From positions 1-21,433 of IMG/VR virus record IMGVR_UViG_3300025430_000126: a stretch of DNA of 21,433 nucleotides; one strand, given 5' to 3'. Origin of the DNA: a virus. Shown one piece after another: positions 12,850-20,037 of this stretch. The notes beneath the pieces were generated by a model that saw nothing but the letters and a program-made list of their open reading frames with translations, was not told where the DNA came from and ran no database searches. How positions within the stretch are numbered: position 1 is the stretch's first letter; the number at the start of each line of letters is the position of its first letter. Position numbers and translations under genes: made by a program.

Positions 12850-14244
12850 TTATAAAATAACCCAACGAGATCCTGCTGGGATAGTAACTTTTACATTAGT
12901 TGTAAATGATTGAGTACCTGATTGAGTTCCAGATGTAGCTAATGGAGTACCTCCATATGTAGCGGCAATCTGAAATGTAGAACCTGATACGTTTACTGCA
13001 TAATAAGTTGTACCTGCTGTAATACCTGTAGGTAATGCACCTGTAGTTGCAAACACCACAGTAGAACCAAACAAAGGAACTGTTCCTGATGCTGTTATAA
13101 CACCTGGTGTTGCTATAGTAATAGTGCAAGGTTGTGAAGCTACTCCAGGATTTATAGTAATAGGTCCTACAGATTCACCATTTTTACTTGTAGTCATTGT
13201 GTAACTTACAGTGATTTGTTTGTTGTTTTCATATACAACACCACCAGCTACAGCACCACTACCACCACCTATAGCACCCCATGTACCTGAATATCCTTCA
13301 AAACTACCTGTAGTAGTATTGTAACGAATCATACCATATGTAGGAGATGCTGGCTCTTGAGCTGTTGTTCCTACTGGTAAAGTAATAGCACCTGTACTAT
13401 TAAAAGTAAATCCATTTGGTATATAAACAGTAGGCGTATTAAATGTAACACTAGAATTAATAACCATTGATATAGTAGGATCATATCCACTGGTTGTATT
13501 TACAGGGTTGGCACCATTTAATGTAGTTGATAAGTTAAATGTATAAGGTCCTGTTCCTGTTATATTATATGCATAATATGTAGCACCAGATGTAATTCCA
13601 GATGGCAAAGATCCAGTAGATGTAAACGACACTTGCGCGTTTTGTTTTGGAGGAGTTCCAGAAGCTAATGTTACAACAGCAGGGCTTGCTTGAGATATTG
13701 TTACCGTTTGAGCTGTAGGATTAACTCCTAAAAATGCTCCATCATAAGCATACATATCATAAAACGAACCATTGGCAATAGTTGTACCACCAATAGTTGT
13801 ACCGTCAATAGTACCACCAATAATAGCTACATTAGACGGATTATAGTTAGTTGCTAAATAAAAACCTGTAGTGCCATCAGTATACATAATATATGTAATA
13901 CCACTAGGCACAGTAATAGTAGTTCCCGAACCAATAGACATAATCACATTTTTAGTCGTATTGTTTCTAACAATATATGTTTTAGCTACAGCTGGAGCTG
14001 TAACAGTGCAATCACCTGATGGACTACCTGAGAATACTAAAACAGCATTTCTTGATTGGTCAGTTAAGCCATTATTAGCCGTTAATGTATATGTGGTTCC
14101 AGTAAGCGTAATAGCGCCTACGCCTGTAATGGCTTGTTCTAATAAAGTACCTAGATTGGTATTGGTAGTATTACCCCAAGTACCTGCTTGCTCACCTGTA
14201 GCTATGAGCTGCAATCTTAAACTGGTTGAATAGGTGGATGCCAT
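12850..14244 (-). CDS. Tail fibre protein with two inserted beta modules (464 aa)
   Basis: Residues 1-42 (MASTYSTSLRLQLIATGEQA, GTWGNTTNTNLGTLLEQAIT) are a well-known phage fibre N-terminus that probably binds the tail. Residues 43-135 continue as beta-rich stalk (VLVFSG, TYIVRNNTTKNV). Residues 299-326 carry PASPTYGMIRYNTTTGSFEG followed by YSGTWGAIGG, another common fibre signature. Two copies of one module lie at about 178-263 and 368-450 (consensus P-x-V-x-T-x-x-G-x-x-P ... TTGxLPxGITxGxTYY ... TF). The second splits the C-terminal sequence SVGPITINPG / VKVTIPAGSRWVIL, which in the 929-residue fibre is continuous. The gene follows a 46-base gap with a possible promoter and has AAGGA nine bases before the ATG. 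Confidence 0.8.
   Translation of the reverse strand: MASTYSTSLRLQLIATGEQAGTWGNTTNTNLGTLLEQAITGVGAITLTGTTYTLTANNGLTDQSRNAVLVFSGSPSGDCTVTAPAVAKTYIVRNNTTKNVIMSIGSGTTITVPSGITYIMYTDGTTGFYLATNYNPSNVAIIGGTIDGTTIGGTTIANGSFYDMYAYDGAFLGVNPTAQTVTISQASPAVVTLASGTPPKQNAQVSFTSTGSLPSGITSGATYYAYNITGTGPYTFNLSTTLNGANPVNTTSGYDPTISMVINSSVTFNTPTVYIPNGFTFNSTGAITLPVGTTAQEPASPTYGMIRYNTTTGSFEGYSGTWGAIGGGSGAVAGGVVYENNKQITVSYTMTTSKNGESVGPITINPGVASQPCTITIATPGVITASGTVPLFGSTVVFATTGALPTGITAGTTYYAVNVSGSTFQIAATYGGTPLATSGTQSGTQSFTTNVKVTIPAGSRWVIL
12895..13143 (-). repeat. Fibre module 'TTGxLPxGIT', copy 2
   Basis: Residues about 368-450 of the 464-residue fibre include QPCTITIATPGVITASGTVP, VVFATTGALPTGITAGTTYY and STFQIAATYGGTPLATSGTQ. 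The module sits between GPITINPG and VTIPAGSRW, at the point where the 929-residue fibre reads GPITVSSG directly into VTVTVPSGSRW. The comparison defines both insertion edges to within a few residues. Confidence 0.75.
13456..13713 (-). repeat. Fibre module 'TTGxLPxGIT', copy 1
   Basis: Residues about 178-263 of the 464-residue fibre include VTISQASPAVVTLASGTPPK, VSFTSTGSLPSGITSGATYY and PYTFNLSTTLNGANPVNTTS. It aligns along its length with copy 2 in the same protein (P-A/G-V ... S/T-G-S/A-LP-S/T-GIT ... TYYA-x-N ... TF), but is clearly diverged, so the two are not a recent tandem duplication. Confidence 0.7.
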
Positions 14245-14271
14245 GTAAAAATCCTTATATCATTAGTTAAT

Positions 14272-14301
14272 ATTATAGTCAATTTTATCGTTATTGACTA
14301 T
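14272..14301 (-). promoter_or_regulatory. Hairpin and possible promoter before the 464-residue fibre gene
   Basis: A perfect 9-base inverted repeat (14275-14283 and 14293-14301, 9-base loop) spans the stop codon of the 321-residue gene. On the minus strand the distal arm runs into a perfect TATAAT (14277-14272), 28 bases before the fibre ATG. There is no T-run after the stem as in a classical terminator, and no clear -35 box. It could be a weak terminator, a processing hairpin or a promoter. A 13-base stretch of this site also occurs inside the GNAT-like gene (4248-4260), which lowers its specificity. Confidence 0.3.
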
Positions 14302-15256
14302 CATTTATTGGGTTCCAAGTCGATGTTTCTGTATTATTAACCATACCCCATGTGCTATTTGTAGGGGTATTAATAATTGTCCAAGTACCAGAATTGTTAT
14401 TATTTACTAATACCCACGTATTAGTCTGACTATTCGCATTAGCTTGCCAATTATTTGCTTCAGTATTATTAACATTTGACCATCCTTTAGTTGTGTATAA
14501 ATCTAATAATCCTAAAGTTTCTAGGGTTGATGCTAAAAAATTAGCTTTGCTTGTTATTGAATCTGCTAGTGAGGCATTTTCTGTTATAGAGTATATAATT
14601 TGTTTTATTGCTACATTACTATCTGCATACTGAGCATCTTCTGTTATAGTAAATATAAAAGCATTGGTTAGTGTTTCTATATCAGCTAATGTAGTGGCTT
14701 CAGTTATACTGTTTACAAACTGAGCTGTAATTGAAACTAAATCAGCTAAACTAAAGTTTTCAGTAATACTTTCTAAAGCATTAAACTGTTGAGTATTTAA
14801 ATCAGTAAATACGGCATTTTCAGTTAAACTTTCCAAGAATGTTGATAGCTGGGTGCTAAAATCAGCCAAAGTCATTGGCTCTGATATTGTTTCTTGGAAT
14901 GTAGAAACTTCAGTATTAAAGTCATTTAATATGACATTTTCACTAAATGAAACTAAAAAGTTATACTGTTGTGTAGATGAATCATTAAAGCTTACATTTT
15001 CAGTATCAGATACACTAAACTGGGCGGTGATTGTTAGAACATCTGTAATTCCAGCATTGTCAGTAAATGTAACCGCAAATTGAGCTGATATGGTAGGTGT
15101 ATCATTTAGCGTTGCATTCTCAGTAATACTTTGTAAAAACTGAGATAATTCACTATTTAAATCAGCTAATGTAGTATTTTCTGTAATACTAAAAGGGTAA
15201 TAATTTCCCCCTAAAGCTACAAAAGGGCTTTGAGAGAATACATTTAAACCAAACAT
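14291..15256 (-). CDS. Two-part repeat protein: twelve 20-residue units, then six 11-residue Trp units (321 aa)
   Basis: After a short N-terminus (MFGLNVFSQSPFVALGGNYY), residues 21-258 are built of twelve units of 20 residues without one insertion or deletion, the last slightly short. The unit is roughly hydrophobic-x-S-I-T-E-N-A-x-L-x-D-x-x-T-x-x-A-x-F (for example LESITENFSLADLVSITAQF). The acidic residue after T, the later Asp and the closing Phe are the most constant positions. Residues 259-321 switch to a different repeat: Trp at 259, 270, 281, 292, 303 and 314, exactly 11 apart, with Asn/Thr/Ser between (TWTIINTPTNS). Such regularity suggests a solenoid or fibrous rod with a Trp-rich end. 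The gene starts one base after the large fibre's stop, so it is probably a fibre component. I do not recognise a named family. Confidence 0.8.
   Translation of the reverse strand: MFGLNVFSQSPFVALGGNYYPFSITENTTLADLNSELSQFLQSITENATLNDTPTISAQFAVTFTDNAGITDVLTITAQFSVSDTENVSFNDSSTQQYNFLVSFSENVILNDFNTEVSTFQETISEPMTLADFSTQLSTFLESLTENAVFTDLNTQQFNALESITENFSLADLVSITAQFVNSITEATTLADIETLTNAFIFTITEDAQYADSNVAIKQIIYSITENASLADSITSKANFLASTLETLGLLDLYTTKGWSNVNNTEANNWQANANSQTNTWVLVNNNNSGTWTIINTPTNSTWGMVNNTETSTWNPINDSQ
14294..14482 (-). repeat. Six tandem 33-base (11-residue) Trp repeats
   Basis: These encode residues 259-321 of the repeat protein. Tryptophan recurs at exactly 11-residue intervals six times, with T/N-rich spacers and a hydrophobic pair after most Trp residues (WVLV, WTII, WGMV). 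The DNA copies are diverged, so the period is kept at protein level. Confidence 0.9.
14483..15196 (-). repeat. Twelve tandem 60-base (20-residue) repeats
   Basis: These encode residues 21-258 of the repeat protein. The T-E-N/D block recurs every 20 residues. At DNA level, bases of the form CAGTAATACT or CTGTTATAG recur every 60 bases from about 14581 to 15190, but the rest of each unit is diverged. There is no loss of register over about 700 bases. Confidence 0.92.
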
Positions 15257-15257
15257 G

Positions 15258-18047
15258 TTATACGACTACCCAGCGAGATCCAGATGGTACAGTTACTGTA
15301 ACTCCGCTTGAAACTGTAATTGGGCCTGCACTCATTGCATTAGAACCAGAAGGTATAGAATAAGATGTTGCAATGGTTGCTTTATTGACTACTAGACCAT
15401 TTGTTGCGTTTACTTGTGGTGCATTTAATGTACCAGCTGCTATATATGTTTGTGTTGTAGAGCTATTACCTATTACTGTTGTATTAGAGCCAAGACCTGT
15501 TTGGTTATAACCTATAACAATTTCATTAGTATCTGCCGCAGTAGATGCTTGTGCTTGATAACCTACAAATATGTTATTTGTGCCTGTGGTAAGAGCAGTT
15601 CCTGCGTAACCTGCTTGATAACCAATCGCAGTATTATTGCCACCTGTTGCTGAATATAAAGCCATATATCCAATACCTGTTAAAGCATTGGATGTTGAAT
15701 TACTTGCTAATGCTCCTGCTCCTACAGCAGTTAAATAATTTCCTGAAGTATTAGCATTTCCATTTGCTATACCCCCTGCATTTTGTCCTCCTACAAAAAC
15801 ATTATATGCTCCTGTAGTATTAGCATAACCTGCAGCAGCTCCGTAACCTACATTAAATCTACCTGAAGTAGTATTAACTAAACATTGAAAACCTGTTGCG
15901 GTATTTCCTGTAGCTACTGTATTTGCTGTTAAAGCCTGATATCCCACAGCAGTATTTTGTGTTCCACTTGCTAAAGATGCCACAGGAACGCTAAATCCAC
16001 TACCTGTTCCACCAATAGATGCGGCAGGTGCTGTTAATACTGTGGTTGTGTCTTTAAAGCCTACGCCATTAGATGTAAGTGTTACAGATGTTACTGCACC
16101 GCCTGATACTACGATAGTAGCGGTTGGGTATGTAGTGGCAGTAGAACCTGACGATAATGTCATGACTACACCAGTATATGTTCCTGCGGTGTATCCTGTT
16201 CCACCTGTAATAGTGCCTAGTGTGGCTACGTTGGTGGTGTTATTTTGTAGAGAACCATAACCAATTGCAGTTAAATTTCCTGTTATGGTATTGTTATAAA
16301 GAGATTGCCAACCTACCGCAGTATTAGCACTTGCTGTTGTATTATACCAAAGTGAGTTATATCCAATAGCAATATTATTACTACCTGATATATTTAATCT
16401 AAGCGCATTATGTCCAACACCTGTATTTTGATTGCCTGAAGTATTTGCATATAATGTAGCTTGACCAATACCAATGTTTTGATTGCCATTATTGTTACTT
16501 AATAATGCAGATGAACCAATAGCAACATTCTGTACGCCACCTGTTAAAGATGCAAGAACTTGATAACCTAATCCTGTATTATTTCCACCTGTTGCTGTTG
16601 CATTTAGTGCTTGGTAGCCAACAGCCATATTCGTGCTTACATTTCCCCCACCCAATCCAACAGTAACTGTGTTAAATGTAGAGTCAGCAGTTGTAGTTAA
16701 AGCACCAGCACTAGATAAATACATCTTCTCTGTAGGAGATGCACCGTTAGCGCTTATATAGAAACTTAATTTAGAAGTAGGTGGATTAACGTTGAATGTT
16801 AAAGCGTTTAATTGCATGTATGCTTGTGATGCTACTGCACCTGAAGCACTGTTCCATGCTGAAGCTGTAAAGCCTATAACAGGGCTATTTAAGAAACCGC
16901 CTGCAAATGCTGGGTAAGGTTGATAAGCCCAAATACCGCCTGTTGTTGGTGATGTAGATGCATTAGCACCGCCTGATGCGTAAATATTGCTAGATGATCC
17001 AATACCACCTACTACTGTTAAAGCACCTGTAGTGTTAGATGTAGAGTTAGTTGTTCCGCCAATAGCTACAGAGCCACTAGGAACAGAGATGTTGTTAGTG
17101 GTGGTTACTGCTGTTGTGGTTGTGGGTGTGTAGGATGATGCTACAGAGCCTAATTCTAACTGAGCTCCCCATGTATATACATATTCAGTTCCTGTTGCAC
17201 TCCATGATCTTGTATTAGCAGTTCCTGATCCTGATAAATAAAATTCAGGATAATTTGTGCCTGCTGTTCCAATAGCTGTAGTAATTGAGCAACGATACCA
17301 CCCACTTCCAACGGATGTAATAGATGATGTTACATTGGCATTAGTAAAGCCTACTGTGCCTGTAGATAAATTAAATGTAGCACCTAAAACACCTGTATTA
17401 GAAAAATCTAATGTTACAAAGTTATATGTTCCAGCTTTAAAGTATTGTGAATAAGTATATGTTGCCGCAGCATAAGTAGCAATTTCATATAAGCCGTGAG
17501 AATTATTAACATTTTGAGCTAATATTTTAGCCGCAGTTGATGTTCCATCAGGTGCTGTTGTGTTATTATCTGTAACAGTAACACCACCACCAGCATAAGT
17601 TTGAAACCAAGTTGCTCCAGTAAATGCTTGTGAATAGGTTATTAAATTATTCCCACCCTGTAAGTAGAGTTGTTTGTCTACTATGTTGTTATTAAATATT
17701 GAGGTAGAAGGTGTTACGACACCATTAAGAGGATCATTATAGACTGCTTGAGATGATGGATAATCAATCCATACATTCACTGAAGAACCAAATGTAGATA
17801 CTGCTGAACCAGAGTTACTTGAGGATAATATTGTAGAACGAGTTAGGGTAGGACCTGTAGACGAGTAAATACCAATACCAACTTCCCAGTTAGTACCGTC
17901 TGATGATCCATAAAATACAGTGTTACCGTTGGTGATACCAGCAGTAGCAAATGATTGATAACCCGTTACAGCTGAACCAAGAGTAAAACTTACTGTGGTA
18001 TTAGCTGTAGCGGTTACCTGGACTCTGTCTGCTATTTGAAGAGCCAT
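15258..18047 (-). CDS. Large tail fibre with lectin-like domain and YadA-head-like repeats (929 aa)
   Basis: Residues 1-105 (MALQIADRVQVTAT, WEVGIGIYSSTGPTLTRSTI, NVWIDYPSSQA) are a conserved phage fibre adaptor domain. Residues about 130-308 (NNLITYSQAFTGATW, TAPDGTSTAAKI, GWYRCSI, YTWGAQLELGSVASSYTPTT) form a jelly-roll domain often read as carbohydrate binding. Residues about 326-460 form a stalk. Residues about 472-866 are repeats of the YadA/Hep_Hag head type (NVAIGSSAL, NIGIGQATL, NTGVGHNAL, NIAIGYNSL), expected to fold as a trimeric beta roll. An unrelated module (about 611-692) interrupts them. Residues 908-929 (GPITVSSGVTVTVPSGSRWV) match the C-terminus of the 464-residue fibre. No intramolecular chaperone peptidase domain is seen. 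TAAGGAGCTTAA precedes the ATG. Confidence 0.82.
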   Translation of the reverse strand: MALQIADRVQVTATANTTVSFTLGSAVTGYQSFATAGITNGNTVFYGSSDGTNWEVGIGIYSSTGPTLTRSTILSSSNSGSAVSTFGSSVNVWIDYPSSQAVYNDPLNGVVTPSTSIFNNNIVDKQLYLQGGNNLITYSQAFTGATWFQTYAGGGVTVTDNNTTAPDGTSTAAKILAQNVNNSHGLYEIATYAAATYTYSQYFKAGTYNFVTLDFSNTGVLGATFNLSTGTVGFTNANVTSSITSVGSGWYRCSITTAIGTAGTNYPEFYLSGSGTANTRSWSATGTEYVYTWGAQLELGSVASSYTPTTTTAVTTTNNISVPSGSVAIGGTTNSTSNTTGALTVVGGIGSSSNIYASGGANASTSPTTGGIWAYQPYPAFAGGFLNSPVIGFTASAWNSASGAVASQAYMQLNALTFNVNPPTSKLSFYISANGASPTEKMYLSSAGALTTTADSTFNTVTVGLGGGNVSTNMAVGYQALNATATGGNNTGLGYQVLASLTGGVQNVAIGSSALLSNNNGNQNIGIGQATLYANTSGNQNTGVGHNALRLNISGSNNIAIGYNSLWYNTTASANTAVGWQSLYNNTITGNLTAIGYGSLQNNTTNVATLGTITGGTGYTAGTYTGVVMTLSSGSTATTYPTATIVVSGGAVTSVTLTSNGVGFKDTTTVLTAPAASIGGTGSGFSVPVASLASGTQNTAVGYQALTANTVATGNTATGFQCLVNTTSGRFNVGYGAAAGYANTTGAYNVFVGGQNAGGIANGNANTSGNYLTAVGAGALASNSTSNALTGIGYMALYSATGGNNTAIGYQAGYAGTALTTGTNNIFVGYQAQASTAADTNEIVIGYNQTGLGSNTTVIGNSSTTQTYIAAGTLNAPQVNATNGLVVNKATIATSYSIPSGSNAMSAGPITVSSGVTVTVPSGSRWVVV
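15972..16217 (-). repeat. Shared module 'GTGYxxGTY', copy in the large fibre
   Basis: Residues about 611-692 (GTITGGTGYTAGTYTGVVMT, YPTATIVVSGGAVTSVTLTS, IGGTGSGFSVPVASL) sit between two YadA-like units (TAIGYGSLQNN and NTAVGYQALTAN) without disturbing either. The same module occurs in the adaptor protein. Codon choice looks more G+C-rich here than in the flanking repeats. Confidence 0.75.
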
Positions 18048-18056
18048 TTAAGCTCC

Positions 18057-18671
18057 TTAACTTGTTGCAGTTGTGGAGTATGTGACTGCTACTGTGTCTC
18101 CTACTGTTGTAGCTTTAGGTGTACCAAATGCACCAGCACTATATAAAGTACCTGTGGTAGATGATTGTGTATTAACTGCGCCTGTTCCTGTAACTAAGAA
18201 ACATCCACCTACTGTACCACCAGCACCAGTAATGGTGTATGTAATAGCAGTTGCAGATAGGGTTACAATGTTTGAACCTGGTGTAGTATTGTTATTGCCA
18301 GTTGCTGTTGCAAATACAGCTGTACCACGCACTGCTGAACCACCTACTGTGTAGTTAGTAAATTCTGTCCATCCAGTGTGAGATGTCATAGTGTCTGTAG
18401 GTGAGAATGTATTTGAAGAACCAGATACTAAACCTAAGTATGGACCTACTAAAGTATATCCAGATGCAGTATAAAGTAAGGTATTAAGCATTAAAATCTT
18501 ACCTACTTGCACTACTTGGTTATCAAATTGTTCTTCCCATTTTAAATTGCCATCTTTATCACGGCAAATAACATGGTATCTTCCTTCAATACCAAATGAT
18601 TCATTCGTCACTCCACTGGTATTTAATGTGGCTATAGCGTGATCACCTGAGCCTTGTTTTTCTCTAATCAT
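18057..18671 (-). CDS. Conserved phage virion protein (204 aa)
   Basis: The N-terminal third is conserved in a recognisable phage protein type: FGIEGRYHVICRDKDGNLKW, EEQFDNQVVQVGKILMLNTL, then GPYLGLVSG. This is followed by SHTGWTEFTNYTVGGSAVRG, where the W-T-E-x-x-x-Y block is typical. The C-terminal third is beta-rich Thr/Gly/Ala sequence (ITYTITGAGGTVGGCFLVTG, AFGTPKATTVGDTVAVTY). It has no membrane segment or enzymatic motif. It is encoded between the adaptor and the large fibre together with the 142-residue gene, so it is probably a tail or head decoration protein. ATG at 18671 has TAAGGAGTAATT upstream. The exact structural role is not clear from sequence. Confidence 0.7.
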   Translation of the reverse strand: MIREKQGSGDHAIATLNTSGVTNESFGIEGRYHVICRDKDGNLKWEEQFDNQVVQVGKILMLNTLLYTASGYTLVGPYLGLVSGSSNTFSPTDTMTSHTGWTEFTNYTVGGSAVRGTAVFATATGNNNTTPGSNIVTLSATAITYTITGAGGTVGGCFLVTGTGAVNTQSSTTGTLYSAGAFGTPKATTVGDTVAVTYSTTATS

Positions 18672-18680
18672 AATTACTCC

Positions 18681-19109
18681 TTAACTTATACGAAGAACAG
18701 CAGATGATGATGTTGCTGTTGGAAATGTTATTGTAAATGTATTTAGTGCTGTTTTAGAACTACCAAAATTTAATACAGCAACGGATGCTCCTGTGCCGCT
18801 ATTATATATCAAAGCTCCTGATGTTGTAAAACTTGCAGGAGACCAAGTTACATTATTAAAAGACCAAAAGGCAGTATTGTTTGTTGTATCACCTACAACA
18901 GGAACTATTGTTAAAACTTGTCCGCCTGCAGTATATCCTGTACCTGTAACTTCATTAGTAGAAGTATATGCAGTGGTTGTACTATCTAAACTAGCGTTAC
19001 CATTGTATAAAGCAATTTTATAAACATTAGTAGATGTTGAACTAAAGTTTTCTGCTCCACTAGCTAAATTAACTTTAAACGTAGTTGTTTGCGTTTGAAT
19101 AATTGACAT
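18681..19109 (-). CDS. Conserved small beta-rich virion protein (142 aa)
   Basis: The sequence (NVYKIALYNGNASLDSTTTA, YTSTNEVTGTGYTAGGQVLT, WSFNNVTWSPASFTTSGALI, YNSGTGASVAVLNFGSSKTA) is a pattern I recognise from many tailed phages: 'Y-K-x-A-L-Y' strand, 'T-x-E-V-x-G-x-G-Y-x-A-G-G' turn, 'W-x-x-x-S-x-x-x-x-G-A-L-I-Y-N', and a closing 'V-L-x-F-G-S-x-K-T' strand. It is an all-beta protein without signal peptide, probably a decoration or tail-associated virion component. ATG at 19109 overlaps the adaptor stop by one base (TAATG), so expression is probably coupled to the adaptor. No function has been shown in anything I recall. Confidence 0.72.
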   Translation of the reverse strand: MSIIQTQTTTFKVNLASGAENFSSTSTNVYKIALYNGNASLDSTTTAYTSTNEVTGTGYTAGGQVLTIVPVVGDTTNNTAFWSFNNVTWSPASFTTSGALIYNSGTGASVAVLNFGSSKTALNTFTITFPTATSSSAVLRIS

Positions 19110-20032
19110 TATAGATTATTATATTTAAGTTTAGTTTGACCTTCACGGTATGCATCACCACGTTCAAGACCATCACCAAGACGTTTAAGTTGTGCTAAAG
19201 CTTCTTGATACTTTTGTTCATAATAGGTAACTAAATCTTGTTCGCCTTTCATGAAAAGCATAGCTTCACGCATAGCACCATAAAATAATACAGGATCATA
19301 ATTATTACCTAGCCATGAAGTACCTGTAGGATTATTGATTGCATTTACAGGAACTGAAAAGTTAGAACCTGAATTACCTAGATATGATGGACTTACAGAT
19401 AATACATCTCCAACTACATAACTTGAACCGCCATTAACTACAGTTACTGAAGTTACTGTACCAGATGAACTTACTACTATTGTAGCTATAGCACCTGAAC
19501 CATTACCGCCAGTCATAGGTACATTCTCATAGGTTCCTTGTACATAACCCGTACCTGCTGTAATTGCACCAAATCCTGATATAACACCTTGAACAATACT
19601 AACTGGATAATAAAAATAATGTAATTCTGTTGAATAATTACTATCAGGTGTTGGGCCTAATATAAAAGACAATGAATTTAAATCATTATATTGCGTGCCA
19701 AATAAAGCATAGTACTGTGGAGTACCTTGAAAGCTAGAATTAGGGTATGCTTCCCTAATAAAGTTAACATCTTTATTTAACAAATAACTATATGTGCCTG
19801 AAGAATCTATAACAGCAATAGAAAAGGTAGATAAATAATCTGTAGGCACTGATAAATATTGATTACCAGATGTCATATTACCTAATACGTTTTTACGTAA
19901 TGCAGGTATTTGAACAGCATTATAAATTCTATCTTCAGCTTCTTGAACAAAGCGAGGAATATTCTGGACAAATAATGCCTCAGTATTCTCGCTATAGTCT
20001 TGAATTGCTTGGTATAGTTCTAAATAATTCAC
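19109..20032 (-). CDS. Head-tail adaptor protein with an inserted beta module (307 aa, GTG start)
   Basis: Residues 1-148 (MNYLELYQAIQDYSEN, FVQNIPRFVQEAEDRIYNAV, QIPALRKNVLGNMTSGNQYL, SVPTDYLSTFSIAV) and 235-300 (TSWLGNNYDPVLFYGAMREA, MLFMKGEQDLVTYYEQKYQE) match the podovirus adaptor type, similar in role to T7 gp11 and to the SU10-like adaptors. Such proteins form a dodecameric ring between portal and nozzle. Residues about 149-234 are a beta module foreign to this helical family, placed between FYYPVSI and the W-L-x-N-x-x-x-P-V-L-F-Y-G block. The start is GTG at 20032, supported by AAGGA eight bases upstream and by homologous residues beginning at once. It follows the 105-residue gene by five bases. 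Confidence 0.82.
   Translation of the reverse strand: MNYLELYQAIQDYSENTEALFVQNIPRFVQEAEDRIYNAVQIPALRKNVLGNMTSGNQYLSVPTDYLSTFSIAVIDSSGTYSYLLNKDVNFIREAYPNSSFQGTPQYYALFGTQYNDLNSLSFILGPTPDSNYSTELHYFYYPVSIVQGVISGFGAITAGTGYVQGTYENVPMTGGNGSGAIATIVVSSSGTVTSVTVVNGGSSYVVGDVLSVSPSYLGNSGSNFSVPVNAINNPTGTSWLGNNYDPVLFYGAMREAMLFMKGEQDLVTYYEQKYQEALAQLKRLGDGLERGDAYREGQTKLKYNNL
19331..19588 (-). repeat. Shared module 'GTGYxxGTY', copy in the adaptor
   Basis: Residues about 149-234 of the adaptor (GAITAGTGYVQGTYENVPMT, GGNGSGAIATIVVSSSGTVT, SVTVVNGGSSYVVGDVLSVS, SGSNFSVPVNAI) align along their length with residues 611-692 of the large fibre. Shared positions include G-x-GTGY-x-x-GTY, T-A/I-TIVVS, VTSVT, and SG-S/N-x-FSVPV. 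Similarity is clear in protein and weak in DNA, so the copies are old or arrived separately. Confidence 0.78.
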
Positions 20033-20037
20033 TAGAA

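Noticed and set aside
13871-14233. Plus-strand 120-codon frame with a hydrophobic stretch, possible membrane protein
   Set aside because: It is fully antisense to the conserved fibre N-terminus (MASTYSTSLRLQL...). Its Val/Pro-rich sequence follows from reading Thr/Gly codons backwards.
10982-14244. Diversity-generating retroelement acting on the fibre tips
   Set aside because: No reverse transcriptase, template repeat or adenine-targeted variable repeat is visible. One could lie outside the window, but nothing here supports it.
14275-14301. Classical rho-independent terminator
   Set aside because: The stem is A/T-rich and no T-run follows on the transcribed strand, so it is kept only as a low-confidence regulatory hairpin.
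14483-15196. CRISPR array or non-coding satellite from the 60-base periodicity
   Set aside because: There are no conserved repeat/unique spacer alternations. The period equals 20 codons and is conserved in the encoded protein.
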